64,000 nt of DNA. Origin: Colocasia esculenta. Its lineage: Eukaryota; Streptophyta; Magnoliopsida; Alismatales; Araceae. Location: positions 71,620,206 to 71,684,205 of the forward strand of contig CM024758.1 of the NCBI GenBank assembly GCA_014218235.1, written 5' to 3'. Below, one piece after another: positions 1 through 10,453 of this stretch. Both the position numbers and the translations under genes were made by a program. Each line of letters opens with the position of its first letter. Position 1 is the stretch's first letter. The notes beneath the pieces are model-generated. The model made no database searches and was not told where the DNA came from. It saw only the letters and a program-made list of their open reading frames with translations.

Positions 1-1462
1 TCTATGATTTCTCCTACACTTGCACACACTTAAACCATCCATTTATGGCTGAAATCTTGCGAAAATATCTCATAATGTATCTGGTAATTTATGCAATAAA
101 GTATATTAATTGCCCTATTTTAAATGACTTGTATCGTTTCTTGCGTTGTTATATACCGATATCGACGCCCCACTGTTCTAGAATTCCTCTAGAACGTCGA
201 GCACAGTTTTTATATACACACTTTACTTGGCTTGTGGTGAACTCTCCGTCGGATATTCCTTTCGCCAGACTAGTGAACTCTTGCACAAGGCCTCCGTAAG
301 TCTCGTCTGATCATGGATTCCCACATGGTCGACGAGCCGGTTGTACCCTAATACCTATGATACTCTTTAGGGATCTATATGATCCAAACGGCTATAGAGA
401 TTCACTCTCGTCTTAAATCACGCCGGACCTCTGACCTGTGCATAACAAGGCCAGTGGTGGGTCGTGAGTTCCACCTGACTGCCAACACCAAGTGCGCGTG
501 TTGTGCAACTGTTACTATTGCCTGATTACTCGACGTATTACGTGCAATGTCCACTAGCTCTCATCTATACTATACTCGCTCACCTATTCACGTTCACTCT
601 ACTAGCTCATCTATTCATCTAGTGCTCTTATCTATTTCTTGGTACTCTATATTGGCCATTGACTGATTGTCTAAAGATAAACAATATAACCAATGCCTGG
701 CATAAATAAGGGCCCGATCTGGTCCTGGATGTGCGCCCGAAAGTGCTAGTGCCCATGGGAGTTAAATGATCAGAGTGTTTGGCATTACACTCAAGTGCTA
801 TCTATCTCGACTATCTATATGACAATCAAAACACAAACGTGCTATACTCTCTCGATGTCTAGAATGACAAACAAGTGCTATACTCGTCGTGCTATTACTA
901 TACTTGTGCTAGTTGTGCTATGGCCATCCTGCTATTCGTGCTATATTCGATGCTTGTGCTATTTTGGGAAACTATACTCGATCTCGTGCTATTGTTACCT
1001 GTTGTGCTATCTCTTACTATATTTTGACTCTCTTGTACCTGCTATCTCTAGACACTCTGCCATTAAATGCGTTAATTATTTAAAGTCTGCTTGAGCCTGA
1101 GATTTAAGTCTTACTGGGCGTTATCGCTCACCCTACGTTATTTGATGTTGTGTTCTCAGGTGAGACCGAGGATGACACGTACACTCACGAGGAAGGGAAT
1201 GACCAAGAGTGAAGCCAGAAGTACCCTTGAGTCATTATGTTATCTTAGAGTTGTAGTTAGTTATTTCCTTCTATTGCCATGTAATTGGGCCCTTTAGAAG
1301 GCTCTGATATTAGTGGTTGTAACTAGACATTTGGAAAATTATTAATGATAAAGATTTGCTTTAGTATTATTCAGTGTGCAATGGTTTGATGTCTAGTATA
1401 CGCTCTATACCTTTTTCTTGCAACTGTCTTCGCGCTCCGATATTCCGCGTTGGGACGTGACA
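1..1462 (+). repeat. 3' part of an LTR (Ty3/gypsy-like), probably solo
   Basis: There is no credible coding sequence. The stretch near 1105-1195 (a GGCGTTATCGCTCACC block, then TCTCAGGTGAGACCGAGGA) resembles a motif common near the 3' end of plant Ty3/gypsy LTRs, and the same kind of sequence occurs at 55540-55600 in Tekay-B. The segment ends GGGACGTGACA at 1462. No tRNA primer site follows, so I infer a solo LTR or a 3' LTR inserted in the 3' region of Tat-A. Its start lies left of the window. Short ORFs inside it show no known domain. Confidence 0.45.
795..1070 (+). repeat. Degenerate GTGCTAT interspersed array
   Basis: About a dozen copies of GTGCTAT, often followed by ACTCG or CTCG, occur at irregular 12-30 bp spacing. 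It lies in the LTR-like segment upstream of the conserved 3' block. Function unknown. It is compositionally unlike the neighbouring Tat-A sequence. Confidence 0.6.
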
Positions 1463-2802
1463 CTTTTGGCCATTATATATGATATCCCTGTGCATCTTGG
1501 TCTTCTTTCTTTGTGCCTGAAAATCACTTGAACAAACAAGTTAAATGTCTGTCCCGGCTCAGCCCCCTGCACATAAGGCAGATTAGGCGTCATGATTTGT
1601 CAAGGGGCCGAGCCTTTATTTAAATAAGGCAAGAATAAAAGAACAACGGAACTGAATATGCGACGTGCAGGCAAACAGATGCTAATTGGAAATTAAAAGA
1701 TGAACATGCATTTAATGCACTCAGGCAAATGAAATTTTTTTGGGTTTTTTTTAGAATATTCGATTTTTTTTTACTTTTGAAATATTGGTTTGTTTTTTGA
1801 AATATTCAATTTTTTGGCTTTGAAGTATTCATTTTTTTTTTTGTTTTGAAATATTGGCTTTTGGAAAATATTCAATTCTTTTTTGCTTTAGAAAATATTC
1901 AATTTTTTTAGGTTTTGGGATATTCTATTTTTCTTGGATTTTGGGATATTCTATTTTTTTTAGATTTTGAAATATTCTATTTTTTTGGCTTTTGAAAATA
2001 TTCAACTTTTTTTAGATTTTGAAATAAGGGCTGCAACCCAGCATAATCCCTTCTAAGAAGACGCGCGGAACGAAGGGGATCCGCTCTAATTTGGAAAAAC
2101 ATGGTACTTGGACCTTTCAATTACTCAGTTGTCATTAAAAGTTCATTAATAATTCTTAAGTGTGTTAGATAGAGGTTGGACGTGCTTAGTTGGTACCATC
2201 ACCCAAAGGTGGCCTTCAGTAACATCCTCTTTAGTTGATCGTTGCCTTGCCTCGACCCTAAGACATACCCGTGGGGGAGAAGGGAAGAAGATTTAGGAAG
2301 CCTACCAGTAGTCTGGGCGACTGGGAAGACACTCATTCCTCTATCCTTACACTCAGTGGGGTTCAGTCTTTTTTGGATTTTGGGATTTAGGCACGCTTAC
2401 GACCAGGTCCATTTGGATCTCTGCAGGGACGTTGCCACTCTTGACGTGCTTTTTCATTTGATTTGCCTGATTTTGGCTCTTTTGCTTTGGATTTTCATTG
2501 ATTTTCTTTTATTTTCCATTATTATGCCTTGACCTACACCTTCCTGAGCTTTGGGTAGATTCACAAGTCGATCCCTCAGGCTTCCCTTGTCTATTGGCGG
2601 ACCGAGTAGGAGAGAAATGAGTAATGTCCTAGACTCTTGGTTAGACATTGATCTTCTTAAGATTATGTACCTCCAGCTTCCAAGGTGGGCGTGTGAGTGT
2701 GTGAATATCGGCACCTTAGGCTAACTCACCAAGAATAGGAAATGAATTAAAAATGACATCCTTTCATTTCAGGGTCTGTGTACTATGTAAACCTAAACAC
2801 CT
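1463..2802 (-). other. Tat-A 3' non-coding region
   Basis: This lies between the integrase stop and the foreign LTR end. I see no protein domain. It contains a T-rich repeat (1735-2030) and a near-palindrome, GCCTTTATTTAAATAAGGC, at about 1611-1629. Long 3' untranslated regions are usual in Tat/Ogre elements. Confidence 0.5.
1735..2030. repeat. T-rich degenerate tandem repeat, about 30 bp period
   Basis: Roughly ten units alternate a run of 5-9 T with GGxTTTxGAAATATTC-like sequence. Unit lengths drift between about 25 and 35 bp. It lies in the non-coding 3' part of Tat-A. It is probably replication slippage; no coding or structural role is evident. Confidence 0.75.
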
Positions 2803-4158
2803 AACTAGGGGTAGTACTTTTTCAGGTGAAGCCCATTCCAAGGATGAGAGAGCTCCTCACCCTCCGCATTCACTAGCCTGTACACATTGCCGGGGTATGC
2901 TTCTTTGATTACGTACGGCCCTTCCCAATTTGGTTGGAGTTTAGATCGGGGACCACCAGGTTTTACAAAAATTCTTTTCACCACCATTTCACCGACTTTG
3001 AATTTTCTCTCAATTACCTTATTTTGATGAAAACGGGTGAGTCTATTTTGATATGCTCTCGTGTGTTCCACGGCGACCAGACGCTTATCGTCTAAGAGTT
3101 CTAGTTGTGCTAGGAGCGATTAACGCCGCTCATCAATTGACAAGTGCTTGTCAAGCTGGATCCTTAACGAGGGAATAAGAATCTCGTATGGTACTACTGC
3201 CTCCATTCCATAAGTGAGGGCAAACAGCGTCTGCCCTGTGGGAGTACGGATTGAAGTGTGGTAGGCCCATAGAGCTTCTACAAGCTTCTCTGGCCAGTCC
3301 GAGAACTTGTTAGCCTCATAGGTTTTCCTAACAATTTTAATCAAGGTCTTATTAGTGGCCTCTGCTTGGCCATTGCCTTGCAGATAGTAAGGAGATGAAT
3401 GATGTAATGCAATTTTATACATGTTGCAGAGGTCACGCAGTTCTTGAGAGATGAGCTAAGGTCCATTGTCAGTGATGATGGTACTCGGGATGCCAAACCT
3501 GGTGATGATGTTTCTCATAATGAACTTGCAGATGGTTGTTTCCTTGATTTTTGCATATGCTTCGGCTTCCGTCCACTTGGTGAAGTACTTCGTTGCCGTG
3601 AGGATGTATGACTTGGTTTTGTTTTGGAGTTGGGATCACCAAGGGGACCAATGATGTCGAAAGCCCACATAGCGAAAGACCATGGGGAGGATATTGGGTG
3701 GAGTGTAGAGGATGGAGAGTGGATTTTGTCAGCGTGCAGTTGGCACTTGACACACACGACGAACAAAGATAGAGCAATCCTCCTCTAGAGTAGGCAATAG
3801 AAACCCTGCCTAAGAATCTTCTTAGCAACCATCTGGCTATTCACATGACCTCCACACACACCCAATGGGCCTCCTCAACCACCTTCCATACTTCATCATC
3901 ATCCAGGCATCTGAGCAAAACTCCAGTAAGCCCCCTTCTGTAAAGAGTGTTTCCAACCACATTGTATTTTTGGGATAGTCTCCTTATGGCTTTCTTTTCC
4001 TCAGCTGTGGCTTCCTCAGGGTATGTCTAATTCTTGCAATACCTAGCTATCTCATAATACCAAGGTTTCTCCTCATCCTCTAATTCCTCTTCTAGCTCCA
4101 TTAACATGATCTCAGTCTTACTCCTCCTCTTAGCATTCTTTAACAACTTATCCTTAGC
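2803..4158 (-). pseudogene. Tat-A integrase (broken)
   Basis: The minus-strand reading contains the integrase core in pieces: the first catalytic Asp in AFDIIGP (about 3690), the second in ITDNGP (about 3465), and the Glu in NGQAEATNK (about 3360). The C-terminal SH3-like region (KFKVGEMVVKR to NGLHLKKYYP) ends at a stop near 2803. It is interrupted by stops (for example a TAG just after ITDNGP, near 3455, and stops between the Glu block and the C-terminal region) and by at least two frameshifts near 3500-3830. The zinc-binding N-terminal part lies in the poorly readable stretch 3830-4150. It acts with RT and RNase H encoded upstream and cannot be functional as it stands. Confidence 0.85.
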
Positions 4159-4440
4159 CTAGAGGAAGGTGGGGTTTAGAATGATAGGAACATTGCGGCG
4201 TTCAATTTGAATGCTGTCAAAGTCCCCAAGGTAGTTTATGTTCATGGTTGCGCCGATTGTTGCAAGGGCATCTGCCAGAAGATTCTGATGACGAGGGATA
4301 TGGACAGAGATGAGCTTAGTGAACAGCTTGGCAAAGGCTAAGGCTAGTTTTTGATAAGGCTTGAGCTTAGGATCACGAGTTTCATACTTGGTGAGCACTT
4401 GGCACAAAATCAGCTGACTATCGCCTATAATCCGCAGATG
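4159..4440 (-). pseudogene. Tat-A archaeal-type RNase H, C-terminal half
   Basis: The minus strand reads GDSQLILCQV near 4395-4430, then RHQNLLADALA near 4260-4290. These are the DSQL and ADALA blocks of the extra RNase H typical of Tat elements. The N-terminal half (NNTAEYEALLAGFE) lies at 13738-13830, on the other side of Tekay-A. The domain is therefore split by a 9.3-kb insertion flanked by GGTGA on both sides. Confidence 0.85.
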
Positions 4441-4445
4441 GGTGA
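4441..4445. repeat. Target-site duplication GGTGA, left copy
   Basis: GGTGA lies directly before the outer LTR start TGTAAGG (4446). The same five bases follow the outer LTR end GTTATA at 13733-13737. Five bases is the usual integrase footprint of Ty3/gypsy elements. Confidence 0.9.
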
Positions 4446-4485
4446 TGTAAGGTCTCGGGTCTTTGCGGATCCTTATTGGGTCTTT
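4446..4485 (+). repeat. Tekay-A 5' LTR stub (first 40 bp only)
   Basis: It matches the starts of the LTRs at 5855 and 11889, then switches at about 4485 to internal integrase sequence that matches 10526 onward. The two parents share about two T at the joint, consistent with illegitimate recombination. U5, PBS, gag, protease, RT and RNase H of this unit are missing. Confidence 0.9.
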
Positions 4486-5827
4486 CCGAGATAGACTCTA
4501 TGTTCCTGTTGAGGAGTCTATCAGGAGAGTTGTGTTGCAGGAGGCACATGGTTCCAGGTACTCGATTCATCCAGGGTCGACCAAGATGTATCACAGGTTG
4601 AGACGTCAGTTTTGGTGGCCTGGAATGAAGAGAGACATAGCGGCTTTTGTTGCTAGGTGTTTGGTCTGACAGCAGGTGAAGGCCGAACATCAGCGTCCAG
4701 GAGGACTTGTGCAGCCGTTAGAGATTCTGATGTGGAAGTGGGACCATGTGACGACTGACTTTGTTTGTGGTTTGCCGAGGACAGCTGGAGGTTTTGACAG
4801 CATTTGGGTTCTTGTGGACAGATTGACGAAGACTGCCAGATTCTTGCCTGTCAGGACTAGTTGGGGTGTGAGTAGGTTGGCCGCATTGTACGTAGAGCGG
4901 ATTGTTCCTTTGCATGGAGTGCCGATCTCTATTGTGTCAGACAGGGATCCTCGCTTCACTTCTGGGTTTTGGCGCAGTTTCCAGAGAGCTTTGGGGACAG
5001 AGTTAGCTTTTAGTTCCGCCTACCACCCTCAGTTAGACGGTCAGTCAGAGCGGACTATCCAGACCTTGGAGGACATGCTTAGAGCTTGCTGTCTGGAGTG
5101 GCAGGGGTCGTTAACAGCTCACTTGCCATTGGTCGAGTTTGCATATAATAATAGCTATCACTCCAGTATCGGTTTGGCACCATATGAGGCTTTGTACGGA
5201 CGACCGTGTCTCACTCCTCTTGACTGGTTCGAGGTTGGCGAACAGGTTGTCATGGGACCAGAGTTGGTATAGCAGGCAGTTGAGGTAGTTCAGCTTGTGA
5301 GGCAGAGGCTTCAGTCAGCTCAGAGTCAGCAGAAGAGTTATGCAGATCAGCGCAGACGACCGCTCGAGTTTCAAGTAGGGGACCAGGTGTTTGTCTGTGT
5401 GTCTCCTATGAAGGGAGTGGTAAGGTTTGGTAGGCGTGGAAAGTTGAGTCCTCACTTTATTGGACCTTTCACCATTTCTGAGCGTGTCGGAGGTTTGGCG
5501 TACAGACTTGAGCTTCCGTCAAAGTTGGCAACAGTCCACGATGTGTTTCACGTGTCGATGCTTCGGAGGTACCTTTCTGACGAGTCTCACGTTCTGCAGA
5601 GTGCAGAGTGGTCTGAGGTTACTCCAGTGTTGACTGTACCAGAGTTTCCATTGCACATTGAGGATCGCCGAGTTCAGAGGTTGAGGAACAAGGCAATCCC
5701 GTTAGTTCGTGTTGCGTGGCAGCGGCACTCCGGTGGTGAGTCGACATGGGAGCGAGAGGACGAAATGCACGAGCAATTTCCGTACCTCTTCGTTGAGTCT
5801 TCTTTCCTTATGTTGTTTGAATTTTGA
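4486..5827 (+). pseudogene. Tekay-A integrase-chromodomain, first partial copy
   Basis: This carries the zinc-binding HPGSTKMYHRLRR and CLVCQ region, then the core with the first Asp intact (TTDFVCGLP, about 4755), the second in SDRDPRF (about 4940) and the Glu in DGQSERTIQ (about 5040). The C-terminal GPFTISERV segment and a CR-type chromodomain ending FPYLF (about 5790) follow. Stops at about 4666 (Cys-Gln changed to TGA) and 5270 break the frame. The chromodomain is intact here but frameshifted in the second copy. Chromodomains of this group are thought to steer integration to heterochromatin. Confidence 0.88.
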
Positions 5828-5835
5828 GGGCAAAA

Positions 5836-5854
5836 TTCCTTAAGGGGGGAGGGC
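5836..5854 (+). promoter_or_regulatory. Polypurine tract before the internal LTR
   Basis: TTAAGGGGGGAGGGC abuts the LTR start TGTAAGG at 5855. An identical tract stands before 11889. It is the expected plus-strand priming site for reverse transcription. Confidence 0.85.
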
Positions 5855-5908
5855 TGTAAGGTCTCGCGTCTTTGCGGATCCTTATTGGGTCTTTTAGAGG
5901 TTCTGTGT

Positions 5909-6085
5909 GGTCGACGACAAGACCATTGTCGTTGACTTGGGGTTGACGGCCAGGGCTAGCCGTTGACTTGGTGTCAGCGTCCAGCGATGTGGACGTTTGT
6001 TGTTGACCTCAACGGCATGTGATCTGGACGTCAAGTCTTTGGCGGTTCAGTAAGCGGCTAGAGAGGTGGACGTCAACTAGTCGGA
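5909..6085 (+). repeat. Inverted-repeat cluster in Tekay-A U3
   Basis: Several 20-28 bp imperfect palindromes sit in a row. Examples are ACGACAA/TTGTCGT at 5914-5933 and GCGTCCA/TGGACGT around 5978-5995. Arms carry GACG or CGTC and loops are 5-8 nt. The cluster lies 220-400 bp upstream of the TATA-like box. The matching cluster in the other LTR is at about 11943-12115. Confidence 0.75.
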
Positions 6086-6596
6086 CCTGTTGAAATAGGG
6101 CAACCCGAGAGCAGAGCTCATTCTTCTCTTCTCCTCTCCTCCCTCCACCTTTGCCTTTCTCTTTTTCCACAGCTTCTGATGGTTGATGGGAGCTCGTGGG
6201 AAGGCTCTGGATCGCGTGGCGGTGCTTGATCGAGCGGGAAACACGGGGTTTTGGTGCGATTCGCGCGGAGTCTTTGGGGGGTTCCGGCACGATTAGTGGC
6301 TGTTTGGGGGTTTATAAGCGTTCTGAGGTAGGGACTTAACTCCTATAAACCTCCTTAGCAATCCAGCATGCTCAATTGTGTGAATCAGTATGCAATTTGT
6401 GGATTAGGGTGGGTTATATTATGCCGGAAATTTTGGGTGAATTGGGCAATCTAGGCGTTTGATTGTTTAAATTAAAAGTTCTGGTACTGTTAAATGATGA
6501 GAGGAAGCATTTCCCTCCATCAGTCTGAGTTTTATTGGGTAATTCTACCCAATTGGACTGATTCGGAACTGTTCTGGGTTTAGGGGACTGAAGAGC

Positions 6597-6730
6597 TTAA
6601 CGTCCACATCTGTTGACGTTGAGATCTTCAAGGGTGATATAAACGACAAGGTCAATTGCGTTGAGTCAGGGTTAACGACATGATGAGTGTCGTTTACTTC
6701 ATATTGGCGGCAATCGATATGGCCGCTAAT
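6597..6730 (+). repeat. Inverted-repeat cluster downstream of the Tekay-A TATA
   Basis: Four palindromes are visible: AACGTC/GACGTT (6598-6620), ACGACAAGG/TTGCGTTGA (about 6645-6664, weak), TAACGACA/TGTCGTTTA (6673-6696) and ATTGGCGGC/GCCGCTAAT (6703-6730). The last has an AATCGAT-type loop. Arm sequences differ between palindromes, but the two arms of each match one another. Confidence 0.75.
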
Positions 6731-7533
6731 CTCCTATGTCCCTGCAGACTTAAGCGTTACCGTGTACCTGTTTTCTGTTGTGTTACCTAGGCGTGGGTGC
6801 GACTCCGTCTAGACGACTAGCGTGTGGTTGTCCTCCGCTAGTGAGCCAGGATGCTGAGTGCGATTCTGTCCTGTGCGTACTCCTTGTGGTGGTTTTGAGC
6901 CGGTCTCCGTGGAGCCCCTTCTCTACCGCTAGGGTCAAGCGTAGGGGAAAAACCGGTCGTGGACCAAACGCAAGAGAGAGCATCTGTAGTGTGCACACAT
7001 GGCTGGGGTTGAGAGCCTCTGTGGTGACGGGATGCCGAGCCATAGACCCTAGCTGTGTCCTACTTACTGTGTGTTGTGAGTGTGTTACTGAGCCGCGAGG
7101 TTTACAGTTTTGTGTTGTGGTACGACGTTGTACTTACTTTCAGTTTTTACTTTCCGCACTTTAGTTCTGTTGCCGGTGGGGTTACTTTTCCCTACTGGGT
7201 CTCTTTTCTTGAGACTCACTCCCCTCCCTTTCAGGTGGGTCTTCGTCGACTCCCGTTCCAGGCGAGTCTAGCCACTCCGGTGTTGGTGCTCCTTAGCTGC
7301 AGTGAGTAGTACTTTTTGTTGTACTTCTGTACTCTGTACCTTGCTCAGACTCTGAGTTGTACATGTTATGTTCATATAGTGGAATTTTACAGCTTTACAT
7401 GGTGTGTATCTTCTTACATATAGTCTCCTCGGACATTCACTTCCTACCCTTCCGAGCTTGTCTCGTGGGTTAGCGGGTCAGAATTCGGGTTACTGGTTGT
7501 TACTGGTAATGCGGATTCTGGGTCGTTATAGTT

Positions 7534-7546
7534 TGGTATCAGAGCC
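7534..7546 (+). promoter_or_regulatory. Primer binding site, initiator tRNA-Met type
   Basis: TGGTATCAGAGCC starts 3 nt after the LTR end. This sequence is complementary to the 3' end of plant initiator tRNA-Met and is the usual primer site of chromoviruses. Confidence 0.92.
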
Positions 7547-7680
7547 TGGTCTGATGAGATATATATAAGGAAATACCCTTCATGTAGACTCAGAGTATAA
7601 AGAGTACAGCTGCAGCTATCTATTTAGCCCGGAGTTAGTTAGTATATTTATGTGTGTATTTTTGCTCTGTGTATAGTACT

Positions 7681-8789
7681 ATGGCACCTAGGCGACATCC
7701 TAGAGGGGGAGTGGCTGAGCAGGTGACTCGTCAGGAGGCTAGAGATGCTCCGCCACCTTAGCAGACGCAACCTTTGCCACAGGACGCACACAGTGGTATG
7801 CTCCGCCGCCACCTCCACCTCAGGTAGCTCAGGGATTAGACATGACTCGATTTCTTGAGGGGATGGCTCAGTTTGTAGCTCAGCACCGTGACACACTGGT
7901 ACCCCAGGGTGGTACTGGGAAGGTGTGAGGGAGTTCTTGCAGTTTCAACCTCCTCAGTTTTGGGCCAGCCTGATCCAGATGCAGCACGGGCATGGTTAGA
8001 TTCAGTGGAGCAGACTTTTCGTTCCATGGAGTGTGTTCCGAGGAGCGAGTGTTGCTAGCCAGTTACCAGTTGCAGGCGCAGGCGTTGACTTGGTGGTCCT
8101 CTGAGTGGGAGACTACTTTTCAGTCTCGTCCACTTAGACAGATTCCGTGGCAGGACTTTGTCGTTTCTTTTGAGAGAGCCTTCTGTCCTACTTACATCCG
8201 GACGGAGAGATTGTACCAGTTTCTGGACTTGCAGCAGAGGGACTTTACTGTAGTGCAGTACAGGGCCAGATTTGTAGAGCTAGGGCGTTATGCTCCGCAG
8301 ATTATGGCAGATGAGGGTCTGAGGACTCAGCAGTTTGTGAGGGGCTTGAGGCCAGAGCTCAGGCAGGCGCTGATAGTTGCTCGTGTCACAGACTTGGATG
8401 CGGCCTATCAGACAGCAACAGCGTTGGAGGCAGATACTTTGCGGACTCGTGCTCGGAGCGCAGAGGTTCAGACACAGGTAGTTCCTTCTCAGCCTCGACA
8501 GCAGCAGGTAGTGTGCAGATGACCCGAGGACTGCGACTTCCTACGCGTCCACTTCTACTGGGACGACGGCGAAGTCAGGATCTCGGAGGAAGTTTCGGCG
8601 TGATAGGAGGCAGGCAGAGCAGAGGCAGCAGTCGGTTGGAGTGTTCAGCAGCCGACAGGTCAGCCTTCGCAGCTGGTACAGCGTACTTTTGCTGGTCAGT
8701 GTTACCGGTGTGACCAGATGGGTCACATGGCGCGAGATTGTCCTTTGCTACCTCGTGTGCTGCAGCAGCAGACCCAGTCACAGCCCTGA
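7681..8789 (+). pseudogene. Tekay-A gag (broken)
   Basis: It begins ATGGCACCTAGGCGACAT at 7681, then meets TAG at 7759 and frameshifts near 7800-7990. The retrotransposon gag domain is readable at 7992-8510, with ASYQLQAQALTWWSSEW and VQYRARFVELGRYAPQI. A zinc knuckle, CYRCDQMGHMARDC, is encoded at about 8706-8750 in another frame. The region matching the Tekay-B intron 2 site (LQ|AQALTWW, about 8070) is uninterrupted here. Gag would form the capsid and bind RNA; this copy cannot make it. Confidence 0.85.
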
Positions 8790-9602
8790 GTGCAGCAGCA
8801 GCAGGCACCTGTGCAGCAGCGTCAGCAGACCGGAGGTTCTGGTGGGTCGAGAGGTAGAGGTCGTGTTACTCACTTGACCCGTGCAGACGCGGAGGCAGCT
8901 CATCTAGTGGAAGGTACTGTTTCAGTTTTTTGTTGTACAGCTAGAGTTTTGTTTGATTCTGGTGCCTCTCACTCTTTTGTGTCTGAGGAGTTTTTAGACT
9001 CCTTTGGAGAGTTGAGTTCGGGAGAGTCTGTTGAGTTTACTGTAGAGTTGGTTCCTCGCACTGTACGTTTTGCACAGGCACCGTACCGTATGGCACCAGC
9101 GGAATTGAGGGAGTTGAAGAGGCAGCTTGAGGAGTTGCTAGAGAAGGGCTATATTCGTCCTAGCTTTTCTCCGTGGGGGTCACCTGTTTTGTTTGTCCGG
9201 AAGAAGGATGGTAGCCTGAGATTGTGTATTGATTATAGGAAGCTAAATCAAGTGACCATCAAGAATAGGTATCCTTTGCCTAGGATTGATGATCTCTTTG
9301 ATCAGCTTCAGTCTGCTCGTGTCTTTTCGAAGATTGACTTGAGGTCGGGCTACTATCAATTGCGGATTAGAGACTCTGACATTGAGAGGACTGCTTTTCG
9401 GACCAGATATGGACACTTTGAGTTTTTGGTGATGCCGTTTGGGCTCACCAATGCTCCAGCGGCCTTCATGGATCTGATGCACCGGGTGTTCCACCAGTTC
9501 TTGGACCGGTTTGTCGTAGTGTTTGTTGACGACATTCTGGTGTACTCCATTTCGGAGGAGGAGCACGCCGAGCACCTGAGAATCGTGTTGCAGACTTTGT
9601 GA
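8790..9602 (+). pseudogene. Tekay-A protease-RT with protease body deleted
   Basis: The protease active site reads LFDSGASHSF (about 8947). Twenty or so residues later the frame passes straight into the RT leader EFTVELVPRT (about 9030). In Tekay-B about 165 residues separate these points, so most of the protease and the linker are lost by an in-frame deletion near 8990-9030. RT follows (YRMAPAEL to VVVFVDDILVYS, catalytic FVDD about 9523) and stops at TGA 9600. Without a protease body the element could move only with help from another copy. Confidence 0.85.
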
Positions 9603-10453
9603 GAGCACCAGTTGTATGCCAAACTTAGTAAGTGTGAGTTTGGCTACAACAGGTTCACTTTTTGGGGCACGTGATCTCAGGTGAGGGAGTTTCTGTAGAT
9701 CCAGCGAAGGTTGAGGCAGTTTTGCAGTGGGAGAGTCCCAGATCTGTGTCTGAGATTCGTAGCTTTCTGGGTTTGGCAGGTTACTACCGCAGGTTTGTTC
9801 AAGACTTTTCTCAGGTTGCTGCACCCTTGACTCGGTTGACGAGAAAGGGAGTTCCGTTTGAGTGGTCGGAGCAGTGTGAGCAGAGCTTCATAGAGTTGAA
9901 GCGACTGCTTACGTCAGCGCCAGTTCTTGCCTTACCTTCAGGTGAGGAGGCTTTTGAGGTTTGCACAGATGCTTCAGGTGTTGGTTTGGGTGCGGTTTTG
10001 ATGCAGCAAGGCCGAGTGGTGGCTTATGCGTCTCGCCAGCTTAAGCCCCACGAGGAGAGTTACCCGACCCACGACCTAGAGCTTGCAGCTATGGTGTTTG
10101 CTTTGAGGATTTGGCGTCTTTACTTGTACGGAGTGAGTTTTGTAGTCCGTACCGACCACCAGAGCTTGAGATATGTGTTTTCTCAGAGGGATCTGAATAT
10201 GAGGCAGCGCCGATGGATGGAATATCTGAAAGACTATGATTTTAGCATTGAGTATAAGCCTGGAAAGGCGAATGTAGTTGCAGATGCCTTGAGTAGGAAA
10301 GCACAGATGAGTCATCTGATGCTTAGAGAGTGGCAGTTGTGGCAGTCTGCGACAGAGGGGTCTTTCAAAGTTTCGTCCAGTCGTCGACAGTTTGTGTTGG
10401 GCAGTTTGTTAGCGGCTCCCTCCGTTGTGAGACAGGTTGCCGAGGCTCAGTAG
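9603..10453 (+). pseudogene. Tekay-A RT connection and RNase H
   Basis: A frameshift between 9600 and 9660 separates this from RT. The connection (HVISGEGVSVDPAKVEAV, FLGLAGYYRRF) is followed by RNase H: CTDASGVGLGAVL at about 9962, the ASRQLKPHEESYPTHDLEL block, TDHQSLRYVF, and DALSRK near 10285. A TAG stop at 10451 precedes the integrase. It would remove RNA from the RNA-DNA hybrid. Confidence 0.88.

Larger units (their letters stand above)
5855..7530 (+). repeat. Tekay-A LTR, internal copy (1676 bp)
   Basis: It runs from TGTAAGG to GTTATA and is followed by the PBS. It is collinear with 11889-13732 except that it lacks about 165 bp after the AAG at about 6754 (present as 12798-12964 in the other LTR). 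A TATA-like TTTATAAG lies at about 6311. One inverted-repeat cluster (5909-6085) precedes it and another (6597-6730) follows. The short ORFs at 6009-7310 are not genes. Confidence 0.9.

Noticed and set aside
1405..2714. Possible Tat-A 3' LTR at the left edge.
   Set aside because: No similarity to the 5' LTR at 21774-23245 and no TGTAGAC/GTCTACA ends; kept as 3' non-coding region with the LTR expected off-window.
3466..3654. Plus-strand ORF in the Tat-A integrase.
   Set aside because: Shadow of the minus-strand integrase core, which carries the catalytic residues.
9243..9824. A 193-residue minus-strand ORF.
   Set aside because: It lies opposite the well-matched RT of Tekay-A and has no domain.
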